Shown here: one piece after another, positions 16,099 to 26,300 of the stretch
Position numbering within the stretch: the stretch's first letter is position 1
Layout of the letters: each line of letters begins with the position of its first letter
Position numbers and translations under genes: made by a program
NCBI GenBank assembly: GCA_036398175.1
Contig: DASWHL010000050.1
Span: 1-64,000 of the forward strand
From: JAOTWJ01 sp036398175
GTDB taxonomy: Bacteria > Gemmatimonadota > Gemmatimonadetes > Gemmatimonadales > GWC2-71-9
DNA: 64,000 nucleotides
Reading direction: 5' to 3'
Notes under the pieces: generated by a model
Told to the model about the DNA's origin: nothing
Seen by the model: the letters and a program-made list of their open reading frames with translations, nothing else
Database searches by the model: none

Positions 16099-18371
16099 GG
16101 GGCGGGACCGGTGAAGACGATGCGCTTGAAGAACACGCCCTCGGCGGTGGTGAGCTTGGCCAGGTAGACCCCGGGATTCACGTTCACGCCGGCCTCGGTG
16201 GTCCCATCCCACGTGAACCGCGTGTCGCACCCGGGATCGCCCACCTCCGGGCGGCCGTAGCGCCCCCGCCGGAGGACGGGCCCGAGGTCGTTCCGCGGGA
16301 GCAGCCGCCGGATCGGGAGCCCGCGGAGGTCGAGGATCTCGAGGCGCACCACGCCTTCCACGGCGAGGTCGAACCAGAAACACGTGGTGAGCTGTCCCGT
16401 GCTGGGCTGCGGGAACGGATTGGGAAAGTTCTGGAACAGCACCGTGACGGGCGGGGACGTGTCGTCCACGATGACGAAGCTGCCGCGGCTCATCACGGTC
16501 TCGACGTCGCCACCGAGCCGTGCGGTCACGCTCCACCGGTAGGGAGTGTTGCGCTCGAGGTCGAACGCCGGCACGTAGGTGGTGGTGGCGAGGCTGTCCA
16601 CGGCCGCCTCGATCTGCCCGTTGTCCGCGCGTGTGACCCGGACGTCGTACAGGAAGGGGCCTGGAGGCGCGGGCGCATCGGGGGACCTCCAGCGGAACTC
16701 GGGGCGGAAGTCGCGGATGGTGGTCCCGGCGGGGTTGTCCAGCGTCTCGAGCGTGACCCAGGCGGGCACGGTCAGCGTGGCGGGGCTCACGGCGGTCGTC
16801 ACGGCCGAGTCGGCCGACGTGGCCGTGAGGAACCAGGACAGCCGGACCCCGCCGTGCAGTGCCGCGCCCAGGCTGACGGTCGTGTCGGCGAGCGTGGTAT
16901 CGAGCAGGGTGAGGCTCGTGCCGTTCTCGTTGGTCACGCGCAACCGGAACGCAAAGGGCCGCGCGAAGGCCGGGGCGTCCGGCACCGTCCACGTGAACCG
17001 CGGGACCACGGACGTCAGGGTGTCCCCCAACTCGTTCATGGCGACGCCCGCCGGATAGACGGTGGCCGCGTGCAGGTCGGGCCGGCCCCAGCCGCGCGCG
17101 TTGTCGGGAGCCGCGCGCTGGTCTGCGTGGCGCCGCAGGGCGCTCCGCAGCGCGATGGGGTCGTAGCCGGGATGCGCCTCGAGGAAGAGGGCCGCGCCGC
17201 CCGCGAGGATCGGTGTCGCGTAGGACGTCCCGCTGCCGCGCCCGTAGCTGACGCCGCCCCCCGCCTGGGGCGAGGCGACCCAGATGGCGACTCCCGGCGC
17301 CGTGAAATCCGGTTTGATCCGGTTGTCGGCGGTGGGGCCGCGCGAGCTGAATCCGGCGACCGCGCCGGTCGAGTCCTCGGCGCCCACGCTCAGCACCGAG
17401 TCGCCGTCCGCGGGCGTGATCAGCGTGCGCGGCGTGGGCCCCCCGTTCCCCATGGCGGTGACCACCACGATGCCGCGGGCCACCGCGGAGTCGGCCGCGC
17501 GCGTGGTCACGGCGATGTCGCCGTTCAGGTCGTCCGGCGCGTACCCGCTGCCATCGTCGAAGCCGAGGTAGCCCAGGCTGGACGACACGAGGTGGGCGCC
17601 CAGCGAATCGGCCCACTCGAGCGCGGCCACGTAGTTGTCCTCCTCGAGCGGCGTCTCGGAACGGACGTCTTCCGTCTTGGCCAGGAGATACGTGGCGTCG
17701 GGCGCGATCCCCATCATGGTCTCGGGCACGCGCGCCGCGAGCAGCGACCACACCGACGTGCCGTGCGTCGAAGCGGACGCGGCGTCGGCGGCCTCGTTGC
17801 GGACGATCGAGTCGTTGAAGATGAAGTCCTGCTGCGCGCCGATCGTGGCGCCGACGAACGTCTCGATCTCCGTCTCGAATCCCGTGTCGAGCACGGCGAG
17901 GCGCACCCCCGCGCCGGTGAGCCCGTTCTCCACCAGGGGAAAGAGGTTGAGCCGGCGGAGCGGCATGGCGGACGGCCCGAACACCGAATCCTGCGCCGGG
18001 GCGGGGAAGACGGCGCCCGGCGGGGCCAACGCGGGCTCGAACGTGTCGGGCGCGCCCCGCCGCCGGTACCGCGCGACCGGTTGGATGCGGCGGAGCGCGC
18101 CAAAGCGTCCCGCGGCCTCGACCGCGGCCGGCGGGAGGACGGCGGACACGGCATGGAGCCAGCGGCTGGCCCGGCGCGGCGTCCCGCCGTGCGCCACGAT
18201 CCAGCCGCGCAGGCTGTCGAGCGTGAGCGCCGGGCGCGCGAACAGCCAGACGGGATGGAGGCTGTCGCGCTGGAGGGCGACCGCGAGGCGCGGCGAGACG
18301 GCCGGCCGTTGTGCCGCGGCCGTGGTCGCCGCGAGCGCCAGGAGCGCCGCGGCCCCGAGCGCCCGGCGCAT
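16095..18371 (-). CDS. Secreted subtilisin-family (S8) serine protease with FlgD/T9SS-like tail
   Basis: The start is the ATG at 18371, which overlaps the SMC stop (ATGA) and begins a signal peptide (MRRALGAAALLALAATTAAA). The 758-residue protein has the subtilase triad: Asp162 (LAVLDTGFETE), His203 (STHGTSVWSLLA) and Ser383 (SGTSYATPILAGG), with the oxyanion Asn309 in TAMGNGG. Fibronectin-like segments follow. The end matches the FlgD-like/type IX secretion tail seen in the FCB group: FQNFPNPFPQPS and NVNPGVYLAKLTT. It is probably exported and perhaps surface-attached; no T9SS genes are in the window. Co-transcription with SMC seems a packing effect. Confidence 0.9.
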   Translation of the reverse strand: MRRALGAAALLALAATTAAAQRPAVSPRLAVALQRDSLHPVWLFARPALTLDSLRGWIVAHGGTPRRASRWLHAVSAVLPPAAVEAAGRFGALRRIQPVARYRRRGAPDTFEPALAPPGAVFPAPAQDSVFGPSAMPLRRLNLFPLVENGLTGAGVRLAVLDTGFETEIETFVGATIGAQQDFIFNDSIVRNEAADAASASTHGTSVWSLLAARVPETMMGIAPDATYLLAKTEDVRSETPLEEDNYVAALEWADSLGAHLVSSSLGYLGFDDGSGYAPDDLNGDIAVTTRAADSAVARGIVVVTAMGNGGPTPRTLITPADGDSVLSVGAEDSTGAVAGFSSRGPTADNRIKPDFTAPGVAIWVASPQAGGGVSYGRGSGTSYATPILAGGAALFLEAHPGYDPIALRSALRRHADQRAAPDNARGWGRPDLHAATVYPAGVAMNELGDTLTSVVPRFTWTVPDAPAFARPFAFRLRVTNENGTSLTLLDTTLADTTVSLGAALHGGVRLSWFLTATSADSAVTTAVSPATLTVPAWVTLETLDNPAGTTIRDFRPEFRWRSPDAPAPPGPFLYDVRVTRADNGQIEAAVDSLATTTYVPAFDLERNTPYRWSVTARLGGDVETVMSRGSFVIVDDTSPPVTVLFQNFPNPFPQPSTGQLTTCFWFDLAVEGVVRLEILDLRGLPIRRLLPRNDLGPVLRRGRYGRPEVGDPGCDTRFTWDGTTEAGVNVNPGVYLAKLTTAEGVFFKRIVFTGPAP

Positions 18372-21300
18372 CAGAAGCGCTCCGCCGCCTCCCCGAGACG
18401 CACCCCGACGATCGTGGAGACGCCGGGTTCCTGCATCGTGACGCCGTACACGGCGTCGGCCACCTGCATGGTCCGGGGGTTGTGCGTGATCACGATGAAC
18501 TGGGTCTCGTCCTTGAACTCGCTCAGCAGCCGGATGAACCGGGCCACGTTGGCGTCGTCCAGCGGCGCGTCCACCTCGTCGAGCAGGCAGAACGGACTCG
18601 GCTTGGCCAGGTAGATCGCGAACAGCAGCGAGATGGCCACCAGCGCGCGCTCGCCGGACGACAGGAGGTGGATCCGCTGCGTCCGCTTGCCGCGGGGCGA
18701 CGCCGCGATCTCGATCTCGCTGCCGAGCGGGTCCTGCTCGTCGGTCAGCCGCACGTCGCACTCGCCGCCGTCGAACAGCGTGAGGAACACGGTCTGGAAG
18801 TTCCGGCGGATGACGGCGAACGTCTCGACGAACATGGCGCGCGCGGTCGTGTCAATCTCCGCCAGCGCCGCCTGGAGCTTGTCGCGCGCTTCCACCAGGT
18901 CCGCGCGCTGCGCGGTGAGGAAATCGAGGCGCTTCAGCTCCTCCGCGTGCTCCTGCACCGCGAGCGGATTCACCGGCCCCATGCCTTCGAGCTGCTCCGC
19001 CAGCCGCTCGGCCTCCTGCCGCAGCAGGTCGGGTTCCCCCTCGACGTCGTCGGCGGGGGCGAGCAACTCGGCGAGCGGGCGGTGCCACTCGGCTTCGGCG
19101 CGCTCGATGAGGGCCTGCCGGCGCCCCGCCAGCTCCGCGTGCTCCACGTCGGCCCGGTGCCCGCGTTCGGACGCCGCCGTGAGCGCGTCGCGCGCGGCCG
19201 CGACCGCCTGCTCGGCCGTGGCGAGCGCCGCATCCGCCGCCGCCATGTCGGCCTCGGCGGCCTGTGCCGCAACGGCCAGCTCCTGCACGGTCACGCGGCG
19301 TTCCGCCAGCGCGTCGGCCCACTGCTGGCGCTGCTCCGCGAGCCCGGCGCCGTCCTGGTCGGCGTCCCCCAGCTCCGTCTCGAGCCGTGTCAGCTCCCCC
19401 TGGATCTCCGCCAGCTCGGCCACGGCGCGGGCCTCGCGCTCGCTCGCCGCGGCTTCCCGCGCCGCGACCTGCGCTTCCTCCACCTGCCAGTGGACCCGCC
19501 GCTCGCGGGCGGCCTCCTGCTGCGCCTCCAGCTCGTGCAGCACCGCGCGCCGCGCCGTGAGGTTCTCGCCCTGCTGCGCATGGGCCCGCTCGACCTCGGC
19601 CGTCTCCCGCGCCACGGTGGCAAGTTGCTCGGCCCGCTGCGCCACCCGCTCCCCCAACCGCGTGGTCGTCGCGGCCAGCTCGGCCGTCTCCCGCTCGAGC
19701 CGCTGGAGCACGCGGCGCGCGTCGTCGGCAGCGTTCTGGGCTTCCCGGGCCGCGGCGCGCGCGGTGTCGAGCAGCCGCACGGCGCCTTCCTGCGCGGCCA
19801 CCGCCGCCGTGTGCGCGTCCGCGGCCGCCGCCTGTTCGCCCGTGAGCCGTTCCACGTCCTGCCGGTGGCGGGCGACCTCGCCGCGGATCGCCTCCAGCTC
19901 GGCCCGGCGCGCGAGCAGCCCGCCCCCCGCGGTGTCCCCCGCGAGGGCGACCGCGCCGTTCGGGCGCCGGATGGCGCGGCCCGCGGCGTCCAGGATTTCG
20001 TGACCGCCGAGCAGTGTCCGGGCCCAGGCGGCGGCGGGCCCGTCGGCGGTCACCGGCAGATCACCACCCGGGACGGGGCCCGCGGGACCGGCGTCGGGGA
20101 GCAGAACCAGCGGGCCGGGGGACTCCGCGGCGTGCCAGGCCTGGATGGACCCGATGGCGTCCGCCCGCACGAGCACCGCGTGCAGCCAGTCGCCGAACAG
20201 CCGCTCGACCAGCCCGGCCTCGCGCTGCGACGCATGCAGGAAGTCGCTGAGCGGGCCGAGCACCGCGCCCGCGGGGAGTGCGTCGCGCGCGGCGAGCAAC
20301 CGGCGCGCCGCGGGCGCCAGACCCTCGCGGTCGCGCTCGAGCCGCTCGAGCGCGTCCTCCCGGGCGGTGAGCGTGGCCAGCGCGTCGTCGGCCGCGCGGC
20401 GTTCCGTGCGGAGCGCTTCCTCGCGCTCCCGAGCCGCGGCCAGTGCGTGGCGCGCGCGCTCCAGCGCGGTCTCGCCCGAGCGCACGTCCTCGGATCGCTG
20501 GGTGGCGACGCGCTCCGCCTCGCGGGCCCGGCGGTCCGCGGTCTCGCGCTCCGCCAGGCGGGCCGTGCGCGCCCGCTCGGCCTGGTCCAGTTGGCCGCGC
20601 AGGTCGTTCAGGTCCCGCTCGGCGGCCGCGCGCTCGCCCGCCAGCCCCCGCAGCCGCTCGGCGGCCGCCTGGACCTCCTCCTCGAGGGCCCGCATCTCGA
20701 GCCGCACCGCGCCGAGGCGCGCGCGCGCCTCCTCTTCGGACTGCGTCCGCAGATCCAGCTCGCCCTGCACGGAGGCCCGCGCCTCCGCGGCCGCGCCGCG
20801 CGCCGCCGCCGCCGCCTCGCGCTCCCGCTCGAGCCGCTCGCCCCGTTCCGTTGCCTGGAGCCGTTCCGCCCGGGCGCGCTCGCGCCGGCGGGAGGCGTTC
20901 TCGATCCGCTCGGCGGCCACGCGGATGTCGCCCTCGATCCGCTCCTCGTCCAGCCGGGCCGCCGCCAGCCGTCGCTCGAGATCGGTCCGCCGCGCCTCGG
21001 CCGCGTGGCGCGTCTGTACCGCCGATTCCCGCGCCTGCTCGCGCGCGGCGAGCGCCTCGCGCGTGGCGGGCAGCTCGGTCGCCACCCGCTCGCGCGTCGC
21101 CGCCAGGTCCCGCGCGGCGGCGTCGAACCGGGCCAGCTCGTGGCGGGTCAGCGTCATCACGATCGCGAATCGTTCCGCGGTGAGCTTCGTGTGGCGCTCC
21201 GCCCGCCCACGCTGCCGCGCCAGGCTCCGCACCTCCCGCTGTACCTCGCCGATCACGTCGTCCAGGCGCTGGAGGTCCTCGGTGGTGCGCTGGAGCTGCC

Positions 21301-21835
21301 GCTCCGTGGATTCCTTGCGGTCGCGGTACAACCCGATCCCGGCCGCCTCCTCGAACAGCGATCGGCGCTCCTCCGCGCGGTCCGAGAGCAACCGGTCTAT
21401 CATCTGCGCCTCGATCACCACCCCCGCGTCGCCGCCGAGGCCGGTGCCGCGCAGCAGATCCTGGATGTCGCGCAGGCGGACGGGCGTCTGGTTCAGGAGG
21501 TATTCGCTCACGCCCGACCGGGACAGGCGGCGTGTGATCTCGACCTCGGCGTACGACACCGGGAGGATGCCGTCCGCGTTGTCGAAGACGAGGGAGACCT
21601 CGGCGACGTTCACCGGCCGGTGCCGCGCCGACCCGTGGAAGATGATCTCTTCCATCCGCTGGCCGCGCAACAACCGCGCGCGCTGCTCGCCCAGCACCCA
21701 GCGCACCGCGTCCGAGATGTTCGACTTGCCGCAGCCGTTGGGGCCCACGATGGCCGTGAGCCCGTCCTCGAACGGCAGCTCCACGCCGCCCGCGAACGAC
21801 TTGAACCCCGTGAGGCGCAGCCGGGCGAGCTTCAC
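18371..21835 (-). CDS. smc: Chromosome segregation ATPase SMC
   Basis: The 1154-residue protein is a full-length SMC. It has the N-terminal head (MKLARLRLTGFKSFAGGVEL), Walker A GPNGCGKSN (31-39), a long coiled coil, a hinge near residues 500-640, a second coiled coil, the ABC signature LSSGERALVAISLLFAIY, and Walker B FCLLDEVDAPLDDAN near the C-terminus. With ScpA and ScpB it compacts and separates newly replicated chromosomes; neither partner gene is in the window. Upstream lies a 109-base structured inverted repeat. Downstream the stop overlaps the S8 protease start. The opposite strand carries a 1189-codon open frame that is only a GC-driven shadow. Confidence 0.97.
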   Translation of the reverse strand: MKLARLRLTGFKSFAGGVELPFEDGLTAIVGPNGCGKSNISDAVRWVLGEQRARLLRGQRMEEIIFHGSARHRPVNVAEVSLVFDNADGILPVSYAEVEITRRLSRSGVSEYLLNQTPVRLRDIQDLLRGTGLGGDAGVVIEAQMIDRLLSDRAEERRSLFEEAAGIGLYRDRKESTERQLQRTTEDLQRLDDVIGEVQREVRSLARQRGRAERHTKLTAERFAIVMTLTRHELARFDAAARDLAATRERVATELPATREALAAREQARESAVQTRHAAEARRTDLERRLAAARLDEERIEGDIRVAAERIENASRRRERARAERLQATERGERLEREREAAAAARGAAAEARASVQGELDLRTQSEEEARARLGAVRLEMRALEEEVQAAAERLRGLAGERAAAERDLNDLRGQLDQAERARTARLAERETADRRAREAERVATQRSEDVRSGETALERARHALAAAREREEALRTERRAADDALATLTAREDALERLERDREGLAPAARRLLAARDALPAGAVLGPLSDFLHASQREAGLVERLFGDWLHAVLVRADAIGSIQAWHAAESPGPLVLLPDAGPAGPVPGGDLPVTADGPAAAWARTLLGGHEILDAAGRAIRRPNGAVALAGDTAGGGLLARRAELEAIRGEVARHRQDVERLTGEQAAAADAHTAAVAAQEGAVRLLDTARAAAREAQNAADDARRVLQRLERETAELAATTTRLGERVAQRAEQLATVARETAEVERAHAQQGENLTARRAVLHELEAQQEAARERRVHWQVEEAQVAAREAAASEREARAVAELAEIQGELTRLETELGDADQDGAGLAEQRQQWADALAERRVTVQELAVAAQAAEADMAAADAALATAEQAVAAARDALTAASERGHRADVEHAELAGRRQALIERAEAEWHRPLAELLAPADDVEGEPDLLRQEAERLAEQLEGMGPVNPLAVQEHAEELKRLDFLTAQRADLVEARDKLQAALAEIDTTARAMFVETFAVIRRNFQTVFLTLFDGGECDVRLTDEQDPLGSEIEIAASPRGKRTQRIHLLSSGERALVAISLLFAIYLAKPSPFCLLDEVDAPLDDANVARFIRLLSEFKDETQFIVITHNPRTMQVADAVYGVTMQEPGVSTIVGVRLGEAAERF

Positions 21836-21866
21836 CGGGTCTCCCGAGCTACTGGATGGCGGATCG

Positions 21867-21975
21867 GTGGATCCCGCTGAAGCGGGCCCTCGGCCACCAT
21901 CTGCCCGTGAGCGGGCGTGCTTTCCGTCGCCTTGGCGACAGACCGCGGCCGAGGGCCCGCTTCAGCGGGATCCAC
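21867..21975. repeat. 109-bp structured inverted repeat (REP/MITE-like) between SPOR gene and smc
   Basis: Two perfect 29-base arms (21867-21895 and 21947-21975) are inverted copies around a 51-base centre. The centre itself holds two small hairpins: GCCCG/CGGGC at 21903-21916 and GTCGCC/GGCGAC at 21926-21939. The whole could fold into a stem topped by two small stems, similar to a four-way junction. The right arm covers the stop codon of the SPOR gene. It could be a dispersed palindromic element, an mRNA structure that separates SPOR and smc expression, or a terminator. Confidence 0.8.
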
Positions 21976-23335
21976 GGAGCACCGTGTCGCGCTGGAAGAT
22001 CCAATACGGCATGCCGAGCTTGCGCCCGGTCGTCTCGGCCTGCTCCCGCGTCGGGTAGGGTCCGAGCACTACGCGGTACATCTCGTCCGCCGTGGTGGGC
22101 GGCAGCACGCTGGCCCGCATGCCCGCCAGCCGCAGGTCGGCCGCGAGGCCCTCGGCCCACTGGGCGTTGGACGTGCTGCTCACCTGCACGAAGATCTCGT
22201 GGCCCGGCGCCGGCGCGGCACCCACCGGCGCGTCGGCCTCGACGACCGCAACGGCCTGGCCCCGGGCGCTCCACGTGGCCACCAGCCACCGGTCCTGCGC
22301 TCCGCCGGCGGTCCGGCCGCGCGGCGTGGAGTCCGCCGGCGTGATAGCGAGGACATCGGCCCCGCGGCGCAGCAGGACGGTGCCATCCGGCGCGGCTGCC
22401 GGCAGATCCTCGCCCCAGACCCCGGCCCACGCGGACGCGGTGCCGGTGAGGATGTCGAGGATCACGAGCGTGCTTCCCGAGACCCCAAACACGTAGCGCC
22501 CGAAGTCGTCCGTCCGGAGGGCGGTCAGGGGCCCCGGCACGGAAACCTTCTGAAGCATCACGCCCTCGAACCGATCGAAAACCTGGATCGCCGGCTCGTC
22601 GGTGGCCACGTACACCCGATGCCCCGACGCCGAAAACGCCAGGGCCAGGACGCCCGGTCGCAGGCGGATGCGAACTGGGGGCGTGTCGCGCAGCAGTTCC
22701 AGCAGCTCGATGCCCTCGGGGCTGCCGATGGCCACGGCGTCGCCCCACAGACTCCGGGCCACCGGACCGTCGGGGAGCGGCCGCTGGCTCACCACCGAGC
22801 CGCCCGCCAGCGCCACCAGGCGTCGCCCCGAGTCACCCCGCACGACGGCCGCCGTCCGGTTCCCGGGAGTGCCCCACAGCATCTCGATCCGGCTCCGGGC
22901 GGGCAGCGCGCCGGCCGGGCTCACCCGGCGGTCGGAGGCGACGGCCAGGCCGCCGTCGGCGCGCGCCAGCACCACGGTGCCGGTCGCGTCCACCGTCGCG
23001 GCAACGACGCTCGAATCGAGGATCCGGAACCGCCCGAGCCTGAGGTCGAGCGCCAGGAGGCTGTCGCCCGCGAGGGTGTAGACCAGGTCGTCATCCGGCG
23101 CGAACCCGACCAGCCGGTCGGTGCCGGGGCCGGGATCCAGGCTGGCCGTGATCTCGGTGAGGGCCGGAAGATCGTAGAGGCGGGCCGCCCCCCGCCGGGC
23201 CGGCAACCGGAACGCCACGCCGGAAGCCGGCGAGGCACCCGCCATCGCCACCGCTTCGCGAAGCTGTACCGTCTGTGGGGGAGGGCCGCCGCACGCCAGC
23301 ACGGCGGGCACCAGCGCCAGAAGGCCGCGTTTCAC
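21962..23335 (-). CDS. SPOR-domain lipoprotein with propeller-like repeats
   Basis: I chose the GTG at 23335 because it opens a lipoprotein signal (VKRGLLALVPAVLAC, lipobox LAC); a TTG further upstream lacks this. The 457-residue product has a body of beta-propeller-like repeats (VLARADGGLAVASD, VLALAFSASGHRVYVAT, TALRTDDFGRYVFGV). A C-terminal SPOR domain covers about the last 80 residues (EIFVQVSSTSNAQWAEGLAA, YRVVLGPYPTREQAETTGRK). SPOR domains bind denuded septal peptidoglycan, so a role at the division site is possible. Its last codons lie in the arm of the 109-base inverted repeat. It precedes smc with a gap of 126 bases. Confidence 0.8.
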   Translation of the reverse strand: MKRGLLALVPAVLACGGPPPQTVQLREAVAMAGASPASGVAFRLPARRGAARLYDLPALTEITASLDPGPGTDRLVGFAPDDDLVYTLAGDSLLALDLRLGRFRILDSSVVAATVDATGTVVLARADGGLAVASDRRVSPAGALPARSRIEMLWGTPGNRTAAVVRGDSGRRLVALAGGSVVSQRPLPDGPVARSLWGDAVAIGSPEGIELLELLRDTPPVRIRLRPGVLALAFSASGHRVYVATDEPAIQVFDRFEGVMLQKVSVPGPLTALRTDDFGRYVFGVSGSTLVILDILTGTASAWAGVWGEDLPAAAPDGTVLLRRGADVLAITPADSTPRGRTAGGAQDRWLVATWSARGQAVAVVEADAPVGAAPAPGHEIFVQVSSTSNAQWAEGLAADLRLAGMRASVLPPTTADEMYRVVLGPYPTREQAETTGRKLGMPYWIFQRDTVLRGSR

Positions 23336-23377
23336 GGGGGGGAAGCTAGGCGCGCCGCGGGAGTGCGGCAAGCGCGC

Positions 23378-26300
23378 TCAGAAGGTCGGGCCGAGTGACA
23401 CGGTCCAGTACGACGACACCCCGTCCGGGCGGGACAGGGGATTCGTGTAATCGAACCGGAACACGGCGAATCCGAGTAGGTTGGCGCGGACCGAGAAGCC
23501 CCACGACGTGAGCGGCTGGCGCACGAAGGCCGGGTTCTGGTACGGTTCCCGGCCCCAGACCAGGGTGGTGCCCTCCTCCCAGGCGATCCCGACGTCGTAG
23601 AACACGGCGCCCTCGATGGGCGGGAGCCAGACCGGGAGGAATCCGAGGCCGAGGGCGCGGAACAGCGGGAACCGCAGCTCCGCGTTGAACAGGCCGATGC
23701 GCGTGCCGATCAGCTGATCCAGCGCGGCGCACCCCGAGAGTTGGCCGCCGACGTCGGTCACGCACTCGTGCGTTCGCAGCGACCCGATGGTGTACCCGCG
23801 CAGGAAGTCCGGGTTGCTGATGGAGACGCGGAAGTCGTTCTCGTCGCGCCCGAACCGCCCGTAGAACATGCCGCGGGTTGCGAGAATGAAGGGCCCGAGC
23901 AGGCGGTCGTAGCGGCGGTAGTCCGCCAGGAACTGGTGAAACCGGACCTCGCCGATGGCCGGCGCGTACTCGAACCGGCTGCGCCGCCCGAGCCACGGTC
24001 CCACCCACAGCGACACGGAGTTGTCGAACACGACGGCCACCGAGGGCTGCACGTAGAAGTCCGTGCCGAGGCCTTCCGTGATGACGTCCTGGCCCACCAG
24101 GGCGCCGTTGACGGGGTCGAAGCTCGTCACGACCGTCTGCCGCGCGATGTTCACGCTGGTGGGCCGGACACTCAGCTCGATCCGGCGAAACCGGCTGAGC
24201 GGCAGATGCCCTTCGACGAAGAGCCGTCGGTTGACGTACCGGGTGTACGTCACGACGCTCGCGGGCAGGCCGAGCGGGTCGCTCGCGACCCCGCTGCCGG
24301 TGAAGTAGAAGAGCGGGAACTGTTCGTAGCCCACCACCCAGTTGATCCGCCGGGCCTGGTTGGCGTAGGCGAACAGCGCCTGGGCCTCGTCAATGCGGCC
24401 GTTGATCTGTGCGGCCATGAGGAGCCGGCGGTTGCCGAGCAGGTCCGACATCTGGATCGCGGCGCCCCCGAAGAAGCCGCGACCGAAGTTGTCGCGGGCG
24501 TAGCCGATGCTCGGCTGGGCGATGAAGTCGGGGGCCAGGCCGGCCGAGTAGGGACGGAACTCGAACGATCCGGTGTCCGGCAGCGCCAGGGCCGCGCTGT
24601 CGAGCAGCTGCTTCACCGTGAGCGGGGGCTCGAGGGTGCCGGGGCCGCCGATGGTGGCGGCCGACTCGCGAAATCCGCGGGCGCCACGGTAGAAGGACCC
24701 GCTCGGGACCCCCGGGAGACCGGGTGGGGCCGCAGTGCTGTCCCCCGCGGCGGCGGAATCGGCGCGCGGCACGAGCGCGCCGAGGCTGGGTCGAACCTCG
24801 GCGTCGCTGACGGGGCGCCCCGGGGCCACGAGCCCGAGCAGGCTCTCGGGCGTGAGGCCCGGCGGGACGGCGCCGTCGGCGGGCGGGTCCGAGGCCTCGC
24901 GCAGGGCCACGAGGGCCGGCGCGCCGGCGGGCGCCCACGGCTCGCGCTTCAGCGACCGCGGGTCGTCCACCCAGTACACGCTGAACGTGAAGTCCCGGCC
25001 CTCGTAGTACGTGAAGGCGAGGCGGTCCGCGTCGGGGGCCCACGAGATGGCGGGCGACAGCTCCGTGATGCCGGTGACCGCCGTGAGCACGTTCGTGAGC
25101 TGGTAGTCCGCCGCTTCGTCGAGGTCGTACAGGAAGATGTTGGCGATGCCCGTCCGGTCCGACACGTAGGCCAGCGACCGCCCGTCCGGGGCCCACTGCG
25201 GGTTGATGTTCCGTCCCTCCTGGCGCGTCAGCACCTGGATGCGGCCCGAGGCCACGTCGTAGAGCGCGACGCGCAGCGAGGCAAACTCGAGGCGCTCGAA
25301 ATCGGTTTCGGGGCCGCGGTCGGTCACGAAGGCAATGGTCCGGCCGTCGGGCGACCAGGCCGGCTGGAGGTCGGCGTAGGCGTCGGTGGTGAGGCGCTGG
25401 AGGTTGGTCCCGTCGCTGTTGATCACGAAGAGGTCGCTGAGCCCGCCGTCGTAGCCCGTGAACACGAGGCGGGAGCCGTCCGGCGACCAGGACGGCGTGG
25501 CGGCCCCGTGGAGCGGGATCTCGATCCGCCGCGCGATGCGCCGGCGCTGCATATCGAAGAGGACGAGGGCGTCGCGCCCGCCGTGCTTGGCCGCGATCGC
25601 GAACAGGCGCCCGTCGGGCGACCACGATCCGGTGGAGTACAGGTAGCGCAGGTTCTCCAGCTGCGAGCTGAACGCACTCTGCGACAGGCGGCCCCGGACC
25701 CGTCCGGTCTCGAGGTCGGCCACGTAGAGATCCACGAAGAACGACCGGCCCTCGGAGAGGTAGGCGATGCGCGCGCCGTCGGGCGCGAGCGCCGGCGAGA
25801 CGTGCATGGAGCCGCCGGTGCGCCGCCGATCCAGGCCCGGCCGCGCGAACTTGCGCGCCAGTTCGTGCTGCACGATGGTGGGCAGGTACTGCCGGCGGAC
25901 CTCGTAGTGCCACTCCGCCGACAGGTCTTCCAGCGAGAGGTGCAGGGCCTGCCGGAACCCCGCCTCGATCCCGGCGGCGGCCACCGCGTGCAGCACCTCG
26001 CCGATGACCTCGTCGCCCCACCGCTCGCCGATGTACGCCATCAGCGCGTGCCCGTACCGGTAGGGGAACACCGACGGGTCGTAGGTCATCTGCTCGATGC
26101 TGGGCAGGTGGCCTTCGAGCGCGGCGTTCCGCAGCCAGGTGGCCGTGAGCGGCGTGACCGGACCCAGCGACAGGTACTCGGCCATGCCCTCGATGAGCCA
26201 CAGGGGCGGCTGCACCGCGATCAGGCGCGAGATGCCGGCGCCGATGCGCCCGCGGGCGAACACGTCGTACTGGAACTGGTGCACCATCTCGTGCTGGAGG

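Noticed and set aside
18311..21880. A 1189-codon open frame opposite smc, and other long frames opposite the TolB-like, DUF4175 and MFS genes
   Set aside because: They are Arg/Ala/Pro/Gly-rich or repetitive, match no family, and lie opposite well-supported genes. Very GC-rich DNA gives such shadows.
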